Assembly: GCF_013114595.1 (NCBI RefSeq)
Contig: NZ_VTXE01000021.1
Location: forward strand, 22,955-86,954
Direction: 5' to 3'
From: Vibrio sp. 99-8-1
Lineage (GTDB): Bacteria; Pseudomonadota; Gammaproteobacteria; Enterobacterales; Vibrionaceae
DNA length: 64,000 bases
A program made the position numbers and the translations under genes. Below the pieces are notes generated by a model. That model was not told the DNA's origin. It searched no databases and saw nothing but the letters and a program-made list of their open reading frames with translations. This document shows, one piece after another, positions 27,993 to 37,483 of the stretch (the first letter of the stretch is position 1; each line of letters begins with the position of its first letter).

Positions 27993-29900
27993 CTAGAGTG
28001 CGCGGTTGCGCCATAGAGTGATGAGATTGTGATAGTTAGATTTAATATCTTCGATTAATGTTTTATCGTCTGTTTTGTTAGCTAACCAATTACGAGAAGG
28101 CTCACCAAATAGTGTTCTTCCTACAGCAAAGCCTTTAACAACATCGTGTCCTGCTGTGGCAGAAAATCCGGATTTTAACTCTGCTTGAGAGGCGTCTAAA
28201 CCTAGAATAACAACACCGCGACAGTAGCAATCACGCTCTTGGATTAGATCAGATACCTGACTCCACGACTCGCTGGCTAGAGGAGGTAATTTCCACCAAT
28301 CCGGTTTCACACCTAGGTTGTAAAAACGCTTCATTGCTCGAATATAGAGATCATCTTCTTTTTCAACACCAGCGGGTAAAATGATTTCCAACAGCAACTC
28401 ATGACCTGACTTACAGCATGCTTGATACACTTCTTTAATTTGACGCTCTTGTTCTAGGCGAACTTGGCAGTCACTTTCAGGATTAAAGAACACAAGACAT
28501 TTAACGATATGCTCTAGAGGCCAATCGATAAGCTGTGAACCGATATTGCCATGTTCTAGTTCTAATGGATTAGAGCCAGGAAGCTCAATAGGACGGCCAA
28601 TCCACCACCCACTCCCAGTAACCTCGTTCAACACATCTTGACCATATGTACTATCACAAAGAAGTCCTGATTTACCTTGAATTCCTGCTTCTTGTTCTAC
28701 TTCACGGCTTGCTTGCAGTATCAGTTTCTTGAGCGGCTTAATTCGACTCAAGTCCGCACCAGCTTCACGCGCCATTTCTACAAACTGAATTCTATGGTCA
28801 AATGCCATAACGCATAACTCTTGCCACTCAGTTTTTCGAGTTGTTACACGGTGTAAATGATTTAATTCTTCATCGAGATCAGGGCGTGGCACATCTTCAG
28901 CACGAGTCAAATAATTGTCTAGCTCTTCCTTGGTTGGCATAGCCGGAGCACAACCATGACGGGAAACCACTAACGCGCCACAAGCGTTAGCATAGGCACA
29001 AGATTTCTGCCAACTTTCACCATTCAAGTAACCACGCAGTAGCCCAGACATAAACGCATCACCAGCACCCAATACGTTAAGCACTTCTACTCGAACACCT
29101 GTTACCGTGATCCCATCATCTAAATCTTCAGGGATATCTCCTGTAAACACGGAACAACCTAGTGGTCCACGCTTACAGACAAACTCAGCGTCTGAGATTT
29201 TTCTTACGTTCTTTAGTGCTTCAATTGTATCGGTTGAACCACCAGAAATATGGAACTCTTCTTCTGTTCCAACAATAACATCAAACAAGCCAAGAACTTC
29301 TTGGAGCTCTTCTGTTACCTTGCTTGACTCTACAAAACGTGTTTCACCATCTCCCAAGGAAGTTAATCCCCAAAGAACAGGACGGTAATCAATATCTAGC
29401 GCGGTTTTTACACCGTTTCTACGTGCGTATTTCAACGCCGTTAACACTGCTTCTCGCGTTTTTGGATTAGAGAGGTGGCTACCAGTGATAGCTAAACAAC
29501 GAGCAGACGCAATATATTCTTCTGTAAAATCGTCTTTTGTAATCGCCATATCAGCACAATTATCGCGATAGAAAATCAATGGGAATGTATCTTCGTCTTT
29601 AATGCCGAGAATAACTAAAGCAGTAAGACGCTCACTGTCCTTGATTAGATTACTTGTATCACAGCCAACACTTTCGAGTTCTTCCTTTAGAAAGCGTCCC
29701 ATATGCTCGTCGCCTATGCGCGCTAGCATGGATGACTTTAGTCCTTGAACTGCTGTGCCATACGCGACGTTACCTGAGGAGCCTCCAAGATACTTACTAA
29801 AAGATCCCATATCCTCAAGACGCGAACCAATTTGTTGACCATAGAGATCAACAGCAATGCGGCCCATGCAGATTAAATCTAAAGATTTTTTACTGTCCAC
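27993..29900 (-). CDS. iolC: Fused 5-dehydro-2-deoxygluconokinase and DUF2090 aldolase-like protein
   Basis: Residues about 5-325 are a PfkB-type kinase that phosphorylates 5-dehydro-2-deoxygluconate (N-terminal GGSSGNVAYGTA, catalytic GAGD at 278-281). Residues about 340-635 are a DUF2090 domain, related to class I aldolases (CVMAFDHRIQF, LLCDSTYGQDVL, KPDWWKLPPL, GVVILGLDAS), which probably cleaves the product to dihydroxyacetone phosphate and malonate semialdehyde, doing the job of IolJ. No separate iolJ is present. It is the first gene of the iolC-E-D transcript, with a predicted IolR box at 29945-29958. Confidence 0.93.
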   Translation of the reverse strand: MDSKKSLDLICMGRIAVDLYGQQIGSRLEDMGSFSKYLGGSSGNVAYGTAVQGLKSSMLARIGDEHMGRFLKEELESVGCDTSNLIKDSERLTALVILGIKDEDTFPLIFYRDNCADMAITKDDFTEEYIASARCLAITGSHLSNPKTREAVLTALKYARRNGVKTALDIDYRPVLWGLTSLGDGETRFVESSKVTEELQEVLGLFDVIVGTEEEFHISGGSTDTIEALKNVRKISDAEFVCKRGPLGCSVFTGDIPEDLDDGITVTGVRVEVLNVLGAGDAFMSGLLRGYLNGESWQKSCAYANACGALVVSRHGCAPAMPTKEELDNYLTRAEDVPRPDLDEELNHLHRVTTRKTEWQELCVMAFDHRIQFVEMAREAGADLSRIKPLKKLILQASREVEQEAGIQGKSGLLCDSTYGQDVLNEVTGSGWWIGRPIELPGSNPLELEHGNIGSQLIDWPLEHIVKCLVFFNPESDCQVRLEQERQIKEVYQACCKSGHELLLEIILPAGVEKEDDLYIRAMKRFYNLGVKPDWWKLPPLASESWSQVSDLIQERDCYCRGVVILGLDASQAELKSGFSATAGHDVVKGFAVGRTLFGEPSRNWLANKTDDKTLIEDIKSNYHNLITLWRNRAL

Positions 29901-29944
29901 TTTAAAACCTCTTACAATTATTTATTTCATAACAAACATTATAC

Positions 29945-29958
29945 GAAACGTTTATTTT
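29945..29958. promoter_or_regulatory. Predicted IolR box upstream of iolC
   Basis: GAAACGTTTATTTT, fitting GAAA-N6-TTT(C/T), 45 bp before the iolC start. It is a weaker dyad than the others, with a terminal T instead of C. Confidence 0.5.
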
Positions 29959-30068
29959 ATTTCAATGCAATTAAGTACATTTATTCCAAATCGTGATCAA
30001 GTTGGAACTTTTATTTAATGAGCGTCTTTACCTTCAATTTAACCCTGTTTGAAATTGATTCATTCTAG

Positions 30069-31454
30069 TTAAACGACCCCCATTACAGCGAAAACTAAGG
30101 TCACTCCGGTGGCTATAATTGGGATAAATAACGTACAGACAAAAATATCCTTGTACGATTCTCTATGAGTCATTCCACAAATAGCGAGTAAAGTAATAAC
30201 CGCTCCATTGTGCGGTAAAGAATCTAAGCCTCCACATGCTATGGATGCGATACGGTGCAAGACTTCTAAGCTAATACCTAACTCAGATGCTTGTTGAATA
30301 TAAGTTTGCCCCAAGGCATCAAGCGCAATACTCAAACCTCCTGATGCGGAGCCAGTGATCCCTGCGAGTAAACTTGTTGATAGTGCAAATGATAAGAGTG
30401 GTGTACCTGGAATAGCCAAGATCAATTGCTTTATAACCACAAACGCAGCCAATGACTTAATAACATTACCGAACCCAACAGCCGCTGCTGTATTCATGAT
30501 TGGCATGACCGAATCAAGGCTCCCCTCATTGATAATCTGTTTTACGTTAGGCATATATTTGTGAAATAGAGCAATCGCGACCACTATCGCTGTGGTTAGC
30601 GCAATGATGAGACTCCACATGCCGTTTACTTTAGATAACGTAACTCCGTAATCAGAAAGGTAGCTTGTATCAATATTGGGGTAGTAAAATGTTACGATTA
30701 TAAAATTTAGAGCTAATACTATTACAATAGGTATAAAGGCTAATGTTGCAGAAGGAAGATCTGCGCCATCTGCCTCATTTCTTTTTTCTATATGAACCCC
30801 ATACCCTTCACCGTTTTCTTTTGCTATTGATTCGCGACGTTTCAACCACAACATCCCTAAACCAAACATCACTACAGAAGCGATAATCCCCAGCATGGGA
30901 GCAGCGTAAGCTGTTGTACCGAAAAAGGGCATTGCGATTGTATTTTGAATTTGAGGAGAGCCAGGTAACGCGGTCATTGTGTAAGTAAACGAACCTAGTG
31001 CAATTGATCCCGGTATTAATCTTTTTGGCACATCGTTTCGTCGGAAAATGTCTGCAGCAATAGGATATACAGCGAACACAACGACAAACATGGATACGCC
31101 ACCATAGGTCAATACTGACACTGCGAGTACAACCGCTAATATAGAGTTAGTGGCACCAATCTTTTTCGTTATCACTTCAGCAATACTTTTTGCGGCGCCT
31201 GAAGCATCCATGACTTTGCCAAAAATTGCACCAAGCAAGAACGCCGGAAAATATAACTTTACATAATTTGCCGCGCTCGACATAAATACTTCTGTAAAGC
31301 TTGCCATTAAAGGCGTGCCAACTGAGAACATTGCCGCCACTAACGCCAATATGGGCGCAAGCCAAATGACTGACATGCCTTTATATGCCAAATACATCAA
31401 CATTACTAATGACAGCAATATTCCAAAAATTCCTAAATACACAACTAACTCCAA
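30069..31454 (-). CDS. GntP-family permease
   Basis: A 461-residue membrane protein with about 12 hydrophobic segments, resembling the GntP (gluconate:H+ symporter) family: VLTYGGVSMFVVVFAVYP, LPGSPQIQNTIAMPFFGT and GITGSASGGLSIALDALG. It precedes iolC by 168 bp on the same strand and has its own predicted IolR box at 31527-31540. The substrate is probably a sugar acid or similar compound linked to inositol use, but cannot be read from the sequence. Confidence 0.87.
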   Translation of the reverse strand: MELVVYLGIFGILLSLVMLMYLAYKGMSVIWLAPILALVAAMFSVGTPLMASFTEVFMSSAANYVKLYFPAFLLGAIFGKVMDASGAAKSIAEVITKKIGATNSILAVVLAVSVLTYGGVSMFVVVFAVYPIAADIFRRNDVPKRLIPGSIALGSFTYTMTALPGSPQIQNTIAMPFFGTTAYAAPMLGIIASVVMFGLGMLWLKRRESIAKENGEGYGVHIEKRNEADGADLPSATLAFIPIVIVLALNFIIVTFYYPNIDTSYLSDYGVTLSKVNGMWSLIIALTTAIVVAIALFHKYMPNVKQIINEGSLDSVMPIMNTAAAVGFGNVIKSLAAFVVIKQLILAIPGTPLLSFALSTSLLAGITGSASGGLSIALDALGQTYIQQASELGISLEVLHRIASIACGGLDSLPHNGAVITLLAICGMTHRESYKDIFVCTLFIPIIATGVTLVFAVMGVV

Positions 31455-31525
31455 ATTTTAAAATGTTTAAATTTTAAGAATGCTAGCCTTAACCAATAAG
31501 CTTCCATTCAACACCCTGCACGCAT

Positions 31526-31541
31526 TGAAACATTTGTTTCA
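31526..31541. promoter_or_regulatory. Predicted IolR box, GntP permease side
   Basis: TGAAACATTTGTTTCA, an inverted repeat of TGAAACA around a 2-base centre, 72 bp upstream of the permease start. Confidence 0.65.
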
Positions 31542-31754
31542 TCAAATTGGAAGAAAATTTCTATTTTTTTGAACACAGAAAAGTTGTATAGAAAACAGAC
31601 AAATGAATAAATGCAAGAGCTAACGCACTGATTAACAATCACTTATAAACCATTAACAAGTGAAATACACTCGAATAACTGTCGTAAAATTTAACGGCAA
31701 GGTGAAAAAATCCGATTTAGAGTTTGATTTATAACGACAACATTGTAATATGCC

Positions 31755-31768
31755 GAAATATTCATTTC
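31755..31768. promoter_or_regulatory. Predicted IolR box, Fe-ADH side
   Basis: GAAATATTCATTTC, a GAAA-N6-TTTC dyad 37 bp upstream of the dehydrogenase start. Confidence 0.65.
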
Positions 31769-31805
31769 ATTAGTTTAAACGTAAAACATCATCAGGAGTA
31801 CAGTA

Positions 31806-32972
31806 ATGAGCACTAAAGTAGTGTTGCCTAGAACCATGCATGTCGGCAAAGATTCCATTGAGAAAGTTGCCGAAGCAATGAAAGCGCTTAACGCTTCTAA
31901 ACCATTAATTATTACTGACAAAATAATGGTTAGTTTGGGGTATATCGATAAAATTGACGCGATTCTGTCAAAGAACAATTATCACGCTGCTGTTTTTTCA
32001 GACACCGTTCCAGAACCGACAGCAAGTTCAATTACGGCTGGCGTTACCATTGTTCAGGAAGGGGATTTCGACTGCATTATCGCCGTTGGTGGCGGTAGTC
32101 CAATTGATAGTGCTAAAGCTATCGGTATTGTTGGAAAATTTGGCGGTAAAGCTCGCGACTATAAGTTCCCACGCGATGTGACAGAGCAGGGTTTGCCAAT
32201 TATTGCCATTCCAACAACCGCCGGAACAGGTTCTGAAGCCACTCGCTTTACCATTATTACTGATGATGCAAGTGATGAAAAAATGCTATTGTCCGGCGAT
32301 GGTTTTATGCCTCATACGGCAATCATTGATTACAACCTAACATTATCTTTGCCAACAAGAACAACTGCCGATTGCGGTTTGGATGCACTTACTCATGCTA
32401 TCGAATCCTACGTAAGTAAAAAAGCCAACCCCTTTAGCGATCATCAAGCATTAGCCGCAATAAGATTGATCGCACCAAACTTACGAAATGTGTACAGAAA
32501 CCCTAAAGATGAAGATGGCCGAGAAGCTTTGATGTTGGGATCCACATTGGCTGGGATTGCATTTTCAAATGCATCAGTGGCATTAATCCATGGAATGAGC
32601 CGTCCAATTGGTGCGTTTTTTCATGTTCCACATGGTTTATCCAATGCCATGCTTTTACCGGTAATTACTGAGTTTTCTATCGAAAATGCGCAAGCTCGCT
32701 ATGCGGACTGTGCAAGAGCGATGGGTGTATCCAATATCCAAGATAGTAATAGCGTTGCTTGTAATAAACTAGTTACAGAACTGAGATCCTTAAATAAGGA
32801 TTTAGAGGTTCCGAGCATGGAGAAATATGGCATTGACTCAGACAGATTTCACGACTTGTTACCAATAATGGCAGAACAAGCACTTGCTTCCGGCTCTCCT
32901 AGCAATAATCCACGCGTACCAAGTGTTGATGAAATGATTAAACTCTATAAAAAAGTTTGGTTAGATAAGTAG
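31806..32972 (+). CDS. Iron-containing (group III) alcohol dehydrogenase
   Basis: A 388-residue NAD(P)-dependent metal dehydrogenase. It has the nucleotide-binding GGGSPIDSAKAIGIV, IPTTAGTGSEATRF, and the metal ligands in DCGLDALTHAIESY and HGMSRPIGAFFHVPHG. It diverges from the GntP permease and carries a predicted IolR box, so it is likely part of the inositol regulon. No iolA (malonate-semialdehyde dehydrogenase) is seen in the window; reduction of the malonate semialdehyde by this enzyme is a possible alternative, which is inference only. Confidence 0.88.
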   Translation: MSTKVVLPRTMHVGKDSIEKVAEAMKALNASKPLIITDKIMVSLGYIDKIDAILSKNNYHAAVFSDTVPEPTASSITAGVTIVQEGDFDCIIAVGGGSPIDSAKAIGIVGKFGGKARDYKFPRDVTEQGLPIIAIPTTAGTGSEATRFTIITDDASDEKMLLSGDGFMPHTAIIDYNLTLSLPTRTTADCGLDALTHAIESYVSKKANPFSDHQALAAIRLIAPNLRNVYRNPKDEDGREALMLGSTLAGIAFSNASVALIHGMSRPIGAFFHVPHGLSNAMLLPVITEFSIENAQARYADCARAMGVSNIQDSNSVACNKLVTELRSLNKDLEVPSMEKYGIDSDRFHDLLPIMAEQALASGSPSNNPRVPSVDEMIKLYKKVWLDK

Positions 32973-32998
32973 TCATTAATGTATAGCGACTAAATAAG

Positions 32999-33046
32999 TT
33001 AAAAGCATAAAAATCTGATTATTCAATTGGATTTTTATGCTTTTAA
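32999..33046. terminator. Bidirectional terminator between Fe-ADH and the RpiR gene
   Basis: A perfect 17-bp stem (32999-33015 with 33030-33046, 14-base loop), with T-rich arms on both strands, between two convergent genes. Confidence 0.85.
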
Positions 33047-33062
33047 TCGTCAATAAAATTAA

Positions 33063-33887
33063 CTATTTTTGTTTGAACGCAAGAGAAACAACCAGAGTTT
33101 GCAATAAACAATGCAATGCAGCCTGTGAACGGAACCCAGCCAACTCGGCCTCTTTTACTACAAACAATGTGTCATTGAATTTTGCTAATGGGCTGATTTG
33201 GCTATCTGTAATAACAATATGATTCGCGCCAGCTTTTGCCACTAACTCACTCAGCATAATGGTATCTTTTGAGTATGGCGAAAAGCTAATAGTAAGTACC
33301 ACATCTTTGGGGCCAACAACATTCATTTGTTCTCGGTGCATCCCCCCCAACCCATCAATTAATGAAGCTCGTCTATTTAGATGCAATAACGCGTAATTTA
33401 AGTATGAAGCAGCGCTAAAAGATTTCTGCATACCAATTATGTATATGTTTTCCGCATCACTTAATAAATTAACGGCTTTCTCAAGCTCTTCCGTTGACGT
33501 TTGGGCAGCCAGGCAGGCTAATGCTTTGGTATTTGCATGAGCAAATTCTTGAAGGATATCGGCTGGTCGTTCTAATGACGGAGCTTCTCCTTCCAGCTCT
33601 TCGAACAGACGAACCCTATCCGAATAATTCGTTGTTTCTTCTACCATGTTTTTTCGGAAAATCTGCTTCATATCATTAAAGCCAGTGAAGCCGAAAGCAT
33701 TAGCAAAGCGTATCAAAGTAGATGGAGGAACATCGGCTTTTTCTGCAATAATCGCAACCGTATCAAATGCAACACTGTTTGGGTTCTCTATAATGTAACC
33801 CGCCACTTCTTGTAATCTTTTACTTAACTCGTCATACCTAGAGCGAATTTGATCTTGCAATTCAATTAAATTAGTTGCAACCAACAT
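33063..33887 (-). CDS. iolR: RpiR-family regulator, probable IolR
   Basis: A 274-residue regulator with an N-terminal HTH_6 domain (about 1-80; VPPSTLIRFANAFGFTGF) and a C-terminal SIS sugar-phosphate-binding domain (about 128-260; ENIYIIGMQKSFSAA, VVLTISFSPYSKDT). Lying inside the inositol block, it is the likely regulator of the iol genes. The recurring GAAA-N6-TTT(C/T) element resembles the GGAA-N6-TTCC site known for rhizobial IolR. The symbol is by context. Confidence 0.85.
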   Translation of the reverse strand: MLVATNLIELQDQIRSRYDELSKRLQEVAGYIIENPNSVAFDTVAIIAEKADVPPSTLIRFANAFGFTGFNDMKQIFRKNMVEETTNYSDRVRLFEELEGEAPSLERPADILQEFAHANTKALACLAAQTSTEELEKAVNLLSDAENIYIIGMQKSFSAASYLNYALLHLNRRASLIDGLGGMHREQMNVVGPKDVVLTISFSPYSKDTIMLSELVAKAGANHIVITDSQISPLAKFNDTLFVVKEAELAGFRSQAALHCLLQTLVVSLAFKQK

Positions 33888-34114
33888 ATAGTCCTCTTAT
33901 TTAATAACCTTTAATGAGCAATCACGTATTTTTTAGACGGTATTAGTGTAGTTATTAGTCTGTAAATTTCAAGTTAAAAGCAATTTTAGTTCATTTATTT
34001 CGTAAAATATTAAAAGTTCTCCTCCTATTCGGGCTATTTTGGCGAACTTTCATTGCATATACGTATGTTTTTGAAATCGATCACAGAATGTTTATTCTTA
34101 AATCTGTATCTTAT

Positions 34115-34128
34115 GAAACATAGATTTT
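34115..34128. promoter_or_regulatory. Predicted IolR box upstream of the IMPase gene
   Basis: GAAACATAGATTTT, a GAAA-N6-TTTT element 15 bp before the start codon, in the gap shared with the divergent RpiR gene. A bound regulator could affect both. Confidence 0.5.
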
Positions 34129-34143
34129 ACCGCAGGAATAAAA

Positions 34144-34929
34144 ATGGACAGCTTAACGAATAGATACGTTTTCATCAAAGAGGTGGCAAAGCAAGCAGGT
34201 AAACTTGCATTTGATTACTTTCAGAATAGAGAACAACTCAAGATTGAAAGAAAAAATAATGATGGACAAGATCTGGTCACTGTCGCTGATCGAACTACAG
34301 AGGACTTCATCCGAAATCAAATCAATACCCATTATCCTCAAGACAGTATTTTTGGTGAAGAGTCAGGATTATCTGGAGACAACTCTAGCTATACCTGGGT
34401 TGTAGACCCAATTGATGGCACTAGCGCATTTCTATTCGGCTTGCCTTCATGGTGCGTGTCTATTGCACTTCTTGATGAACAAAAGATTACTCAAATTGGC
34501 TTAGTTTACGATCCTGTACATGATGAGTTATTTCACTCGATGTCAGGTTGTGGAGCCTATTTGAACGAAACAAGAATTACCGTAAATGAGGTGGAGTCTC
34601 TTAATGAAGGACTGTTTGGTGTAGGCGTTTCAACTAGAATACCATCAGAAAAAATTATTCCATTTCTAGACAATCTACTACGAATGGGAGGAATGTTTTA
34701 TCGGAATGGTTCTGCAGCGCTCATGCTTGCCCATGTAGCGGCAGGAAAACTCATTGGTTATTACGAACCTCATCTAAATTCATGGGACTGCCTATCTGGC
34801 TTATTGCTTATTAAAGAAGCAGGAGGAGTAACTAACGATTATAAATCAAATCCTAATTGGATGACGAAAGGAAATTATGTACTCGCATCCAGTCCAGGCA
34901 TTTATGATAAGTTAAGTAACACTTACTAA
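34144..34929 (+). CDS. Inositol-monophosphatase-family phosphatase
   Basis: A 261-residue Mg-dependent phosphatase of the IMPase/SuhB family. It shows the three metal-site motifs: GEESG (about 75-79), WVVDPIDGTSAF (about 88-99) and SWDCLSGLLLIKEAGG (about 213-228). Within an inositol catabolic cluster beside PI-PLC genes, it would release free myo-inositol from inositol-1-phosphate. This is stronger context than for the housekeeping SuhB, though substrate range is broad in the family. Confidence 0.9.
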   Translation: MDSLTNRYVFIKEVAKQAGKLAFDYFQNREQLKIERKNNDGQDLVTVADRTTEDFIRNQINTHYPQDSIFGEESGLSGDNSSYTWVVDPIDGTSAFLFGLPSWCVSIALLDEQKITQIGLVYDPVHDELFHSMSGCGAYLNETRITVNEVESLNEGLFGVGVSTRIPSEKIIPFLDNLLRMGGMFYRNGSAALMLAHVAAGKLIGYYEPHLNSWDCLSGLLLIKEAGGVTNDYKSNPNWMTKGNYVLASSPGIYDKLSNTY

Positions 34930-34940
34930 TATCTCTTTGT

Positions 34941-34993
34941 CATGGTTTTTATTTATTTAAATAGTCACACCTAATCATTTAATAAACACCATG
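34941..34993. repeat. Inverted repeat between the IMPase and MFS genes
   Basis: 13-base arms with one mismatch (34941-34953 with 34981-34993; CATGGT.../...ACCATG) follow the IMPase stop. Possibly a terminator or attenuator without a U-run. Confidence 0.5.
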
Positions 34994-35067
34994 ATAATTT
35001 ATTTTTCAATTTAGCAAATAATATTACACATTGCTTTATTATTAATTTTATAGTTAAAGGATATACT

Positions 35068-36465
35068 ATGACTAAATTACTGAATAAGTTTGGATTCTCA
35101 CTCCATACTTTTATTCCATTACTGTTTGTTACCATAAATGCTCAGTTATTATATGCGTTTTGGGACCTTCGAAACTCATTACCATTAGGTTTCCCAGTAT
35201 CAATGGGTATTACCGATGCAGAAGCGGGTCAATTATACTCAATGCAAGGGTTAGTTATTTTGCTAGGTACCGTCGGATTAGGTTGGATTGGTGATCGTTT
35301 CAAAGTACGTAACATTATGCTACTTACTACAACGGGCGTTGGCTGTATCTCTTTGTTTATTGCGATGAACTCGCCAGGTTTAAGTATGCCGGTTTTATTG
35401 GCTTGCTTCTTCTTTATGTTGTTATTAAGTGAAGTACTGTTTAAACCAGCTAACTTTAAAGCGGTAAGTATCTCTACATCAGAAGAGCACCAAGGTGTTG
35501 CATTCGGCATGTTTGAGTTTGGTCGTGGTGTACTAGCATTTCTTTTGAGCTTAGTTTGGGCAGCATTAGTTCACTACGAAGTAAGCAGCCAGAACATGAT
35601 GTATGTATCATCAGCTATCATTTTTAGTACAGTAATTCTAATTTTCTTTGCCGTTTCCAAAACTGACACAGTAAAAGACGACGACGACACTGCTAGCACA
35701 GCTAAAGAAGCCTTTGCTGGTATAGCGAAAGTGGCGAAGTTCCCTGTTGTTTGGATCACGGGTCTAAATGTATTCTGTATCTATGGCACCTTTATCGCTG
35801 CAGGTACGTACTTCGCTAGATTCCTACAAGCTAGTTACGGAACGTCTGCATCCGTTGCGGCTATATTCGCATCACTTGTTATTGCATTGCGTATGCTACC
35901 TTTGCTATCAGGTGTACTTGTGACACTGGTCTTTAAGTCTACTTCTCACTTCATGCGATTCATGTCATTTGTTTTATCAATGATTCTACTGGCCATCGCA
36001 TTCATATTTTATTCAAACCCAGCATCTATTACTGAATTTGTTCCAGGCAATGTTCCAGAAGACATCGTAGCGCCATTCGCACAAAACGCGATTATGGTTC
36101 TAATGCTATGTGCTTCAGCGTGCTGCTTCATGATTCGTGGTGTTTACTACGCGCCAATCGGTGAATCTGGTATCAAGAAGAAAAACAGAAGTGCTGCAAT
36201 GTCATTAGCTATCACGATTGGTTACCTACCAGCTTTGCTAGCACCACTCATCCTAGGTAGCATTATTCTTAGTCCTGAAGTAAATGCTCAAGGTGAAGTT
36301 ATTCGTGAAATACTAACACCAACGAATGTGATTGGTCAGGTGTTTATCGGTCTATCCATACTTACCGCAATTTCTTCTATGCTTTCTTGGTACTTGGTTT
36401 CTCAAAACAAGAAAAAAGAAGCAGCAGAGGAAGAAGAAACTCCAGTATTAGCTGAAGAAGCATAG
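35068..36465 (+). CDS. MFS transporter in the inositol/PI-PLC block
   Basis: A 465-residue carrier with about 12 membrane helices. The loop 2-3 motif is GWIGDRFKVRNIML; other stretches are EVLFKPANFKAVS and GVAFGMFEFGRGVLAF. The C-terminus is acidic (EEEETPVLAEEA). It lies between the IMPase-like gene and two PI-PLC-like genes on the same strand, so an inositol, inositol phosphate or glycerophosphoinositol substrate is a reasonable inference. The sequence alone does not define it. Confidence 0.82.
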   Translation: MTKLLNKFGFSLHTFIPLLFVTINAQLLYAFWDLRNSLPLGFPVSMGITDAEAGQLYSMQGLVILLGTVGLGWIGDRFKVRNIMLLTTTGVGCISLFIAMNSPGLSMPVLLACFFFMLLLSEVLFKPANFKAVSISTSEEHQGVAFGMFEFGRGVLAFLLSLVWAALVHYEVSSQNMMYVSSAIIFSTVILIFFAVSKTDTVKDDDDTASTAKEAFAGIAKVAKFPVVWITGLNVFCIYGTFIAAGTYFARFLQASYGTSASVAAIFASLVIALRMLPLLSGVLVTLVFKSTSHFMRFMSFVLSMILLAIAFIFYSNPASITEFVPGNVPEDIVAPFAQNAIMVLMLCASACCFMIRGVYYAPIGESGIKKKNRSAAMSLAITIGYLPALLAPLILGSIILSPEVNAQGEVIREILTPTNVIGQVFIGLSILTAISSMLSWYLVSQNKKKEAAEEEETPVLAEEA

Positions 36466-36474
36466 TACCCCCCA

Positions 36475-36510
36475 AATAGTAGGCTACCCGCAACTTAGTA
36501 GCCTACTATT
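36475..36510 (+). terminator. Hairpin after the MFS gene
   Basis: A perfect 13-bp stem (36475-36487 with 36498-36510), 10 bp past the MFS stop. It is followed by TCTCT rather than a pure U-run. Likely terminator or message boundary. Confidence 0.7.
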
Positions 36511-36555
36511 CTCTCGTAGTAACGTATATACAGTTATATTTAGAGCAAATTCAAT

Positions 36556-37386
36556 ATGAACAATACAATATCTAACTGGTTAAAAAATATTCGCGATGAC
36601 AAATGTATCACTGAACTATGCATTCCCGGTAGCCACGATACCATGACTTCAATGTGTGAAGATGTATACTATAAAACACAAAGTCTATCTCTAAGCGAAC
36701 AGCTAAATATCGGGCTTCGCTTTTTTGATTTTAGGATAACTAGAAATTTAGTCGCAGCGCATCGTGAATGGATTAGTGATATCACCGCTACTTCTATGTT
36801 TGACGAGCTAGTGACGTTTTTAGATAAAAACCCTTCTGAATTTATTATCATTCGTCTTCAAAATGCTAATGAAAACAAAGACGACTTTGACCAGTACAAG
36901 GTAATTATTCAAGAGTTTATTGCCAACTATTTCGATTCAATATTCACACCAAAACCAAATGAAAGAAACACATATGATTGGCCAAGCGTAGGCGAAGCTA
37001 GAGGTAAAATCATTGTTATTGATAGCAGTGACCCCTCACTCAATATTTCTACAATTAACAATGTTCGCTGGGCATATAATTGGCATGATAATGATGACAT
37101 CATACTTCAAGACAATTGGGACGGACCAAAATTAAAAAATAAAATAAGAGACATAGAAGAAGTACTACCTCCATCCAATCACAATAATAAAGATCTAATA
37201 TTAAATCATATCAGCGCTACCAATGGTTATTTAGGCAATCCCGTTGCTTATGCCGAATTAGTTAATCCTATTATAGAAGATAGAATAGAAAAAATTAAAG
37301 ATAGCTCAGGCGTAGGCATTCTTATTTACGATTTTGTCTATGATAGTGTCGCTGCTAAAACAATCGATGCAAATGAGTTTATATAA
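36556..37386 (+). CDS. PI-PLC X-domain phosphodiesterase without signal peptide
   Basis: A 276-residue protein of the bacterial phosphatidylinositol-specific phospholipase C fold. The catalytic pair is His27 (IPGSHDTM) and His69 (VAAHREW), and LRFFDFRI (about 54-61) matches the D-x-R substrate-binding segment. No signal peptide or membrane segment is visible, so it may act in the cytoplasm, for example on glycerophosphoinositol, or leave by an unrecognised route. It is flanked by terminator-like hairpins on both sides and is adjacent to a secreted relative. Confidence 0.83.
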   Translation: MNNTISNWLKNIRDDKCITELCIPGSHDTMTSMCEDVYYKTQSLSLSEQLNIGLRFFDFRITRNLVAAHREWISDITATSMFDELVTFLDKNPSEFIIIRLQNANENKDDFDQYKVIIQEFIANYFDSIFTPKPNERNTYDWPSVGEARGKIIVIDSSDPSLNISTINNVRWAYNWHDNDDIILQDNWDGPKLKNKIRDIEEVLPPSNHNNKDLILNHISATNGYLGNPVAYAELVNPIIEDRIEKIKDSSGVGILIYDFVYDSVAAKTIDANEFI

Positions 37387-37400
37387 ACTTTAATTTGTCT

Positions 37401-37430
37401 AAGATGCTCACAAGAAATTGTGAGCATCTT
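37401..37430 (+). terminator. Terminator after the first PI-PLC gene
   Basis: A perfect 13-bp stem (37401-37413 with 37418-37430) with a GAAA tetraloop. A T-rich stretch follows (ATTAGTAGTTTTTA). Confidence 0.8.
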
Positions 37431-37483
37431 ATTAGTAGTTTTTATTCGATCATAAAGAATTTACCAATAACAAAGGAAATCTT

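Larger units (their letters stand above)
31455..31805. promoter_or_regulatory. Divergent control region of the GntP permease and Fe-ADH
   Basis: This 351-base A+T-rich gap between two divergent genes holds two GAAA-N6-TTTC palindromes, at 31527-31540 and 31755-31768, one near each gene. An AGGAG-type ribosome binding site (AGGAGTACAGTA) precedes the plus-strand ATG at 31806. No small gene is seen. Confidence 0.6.
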
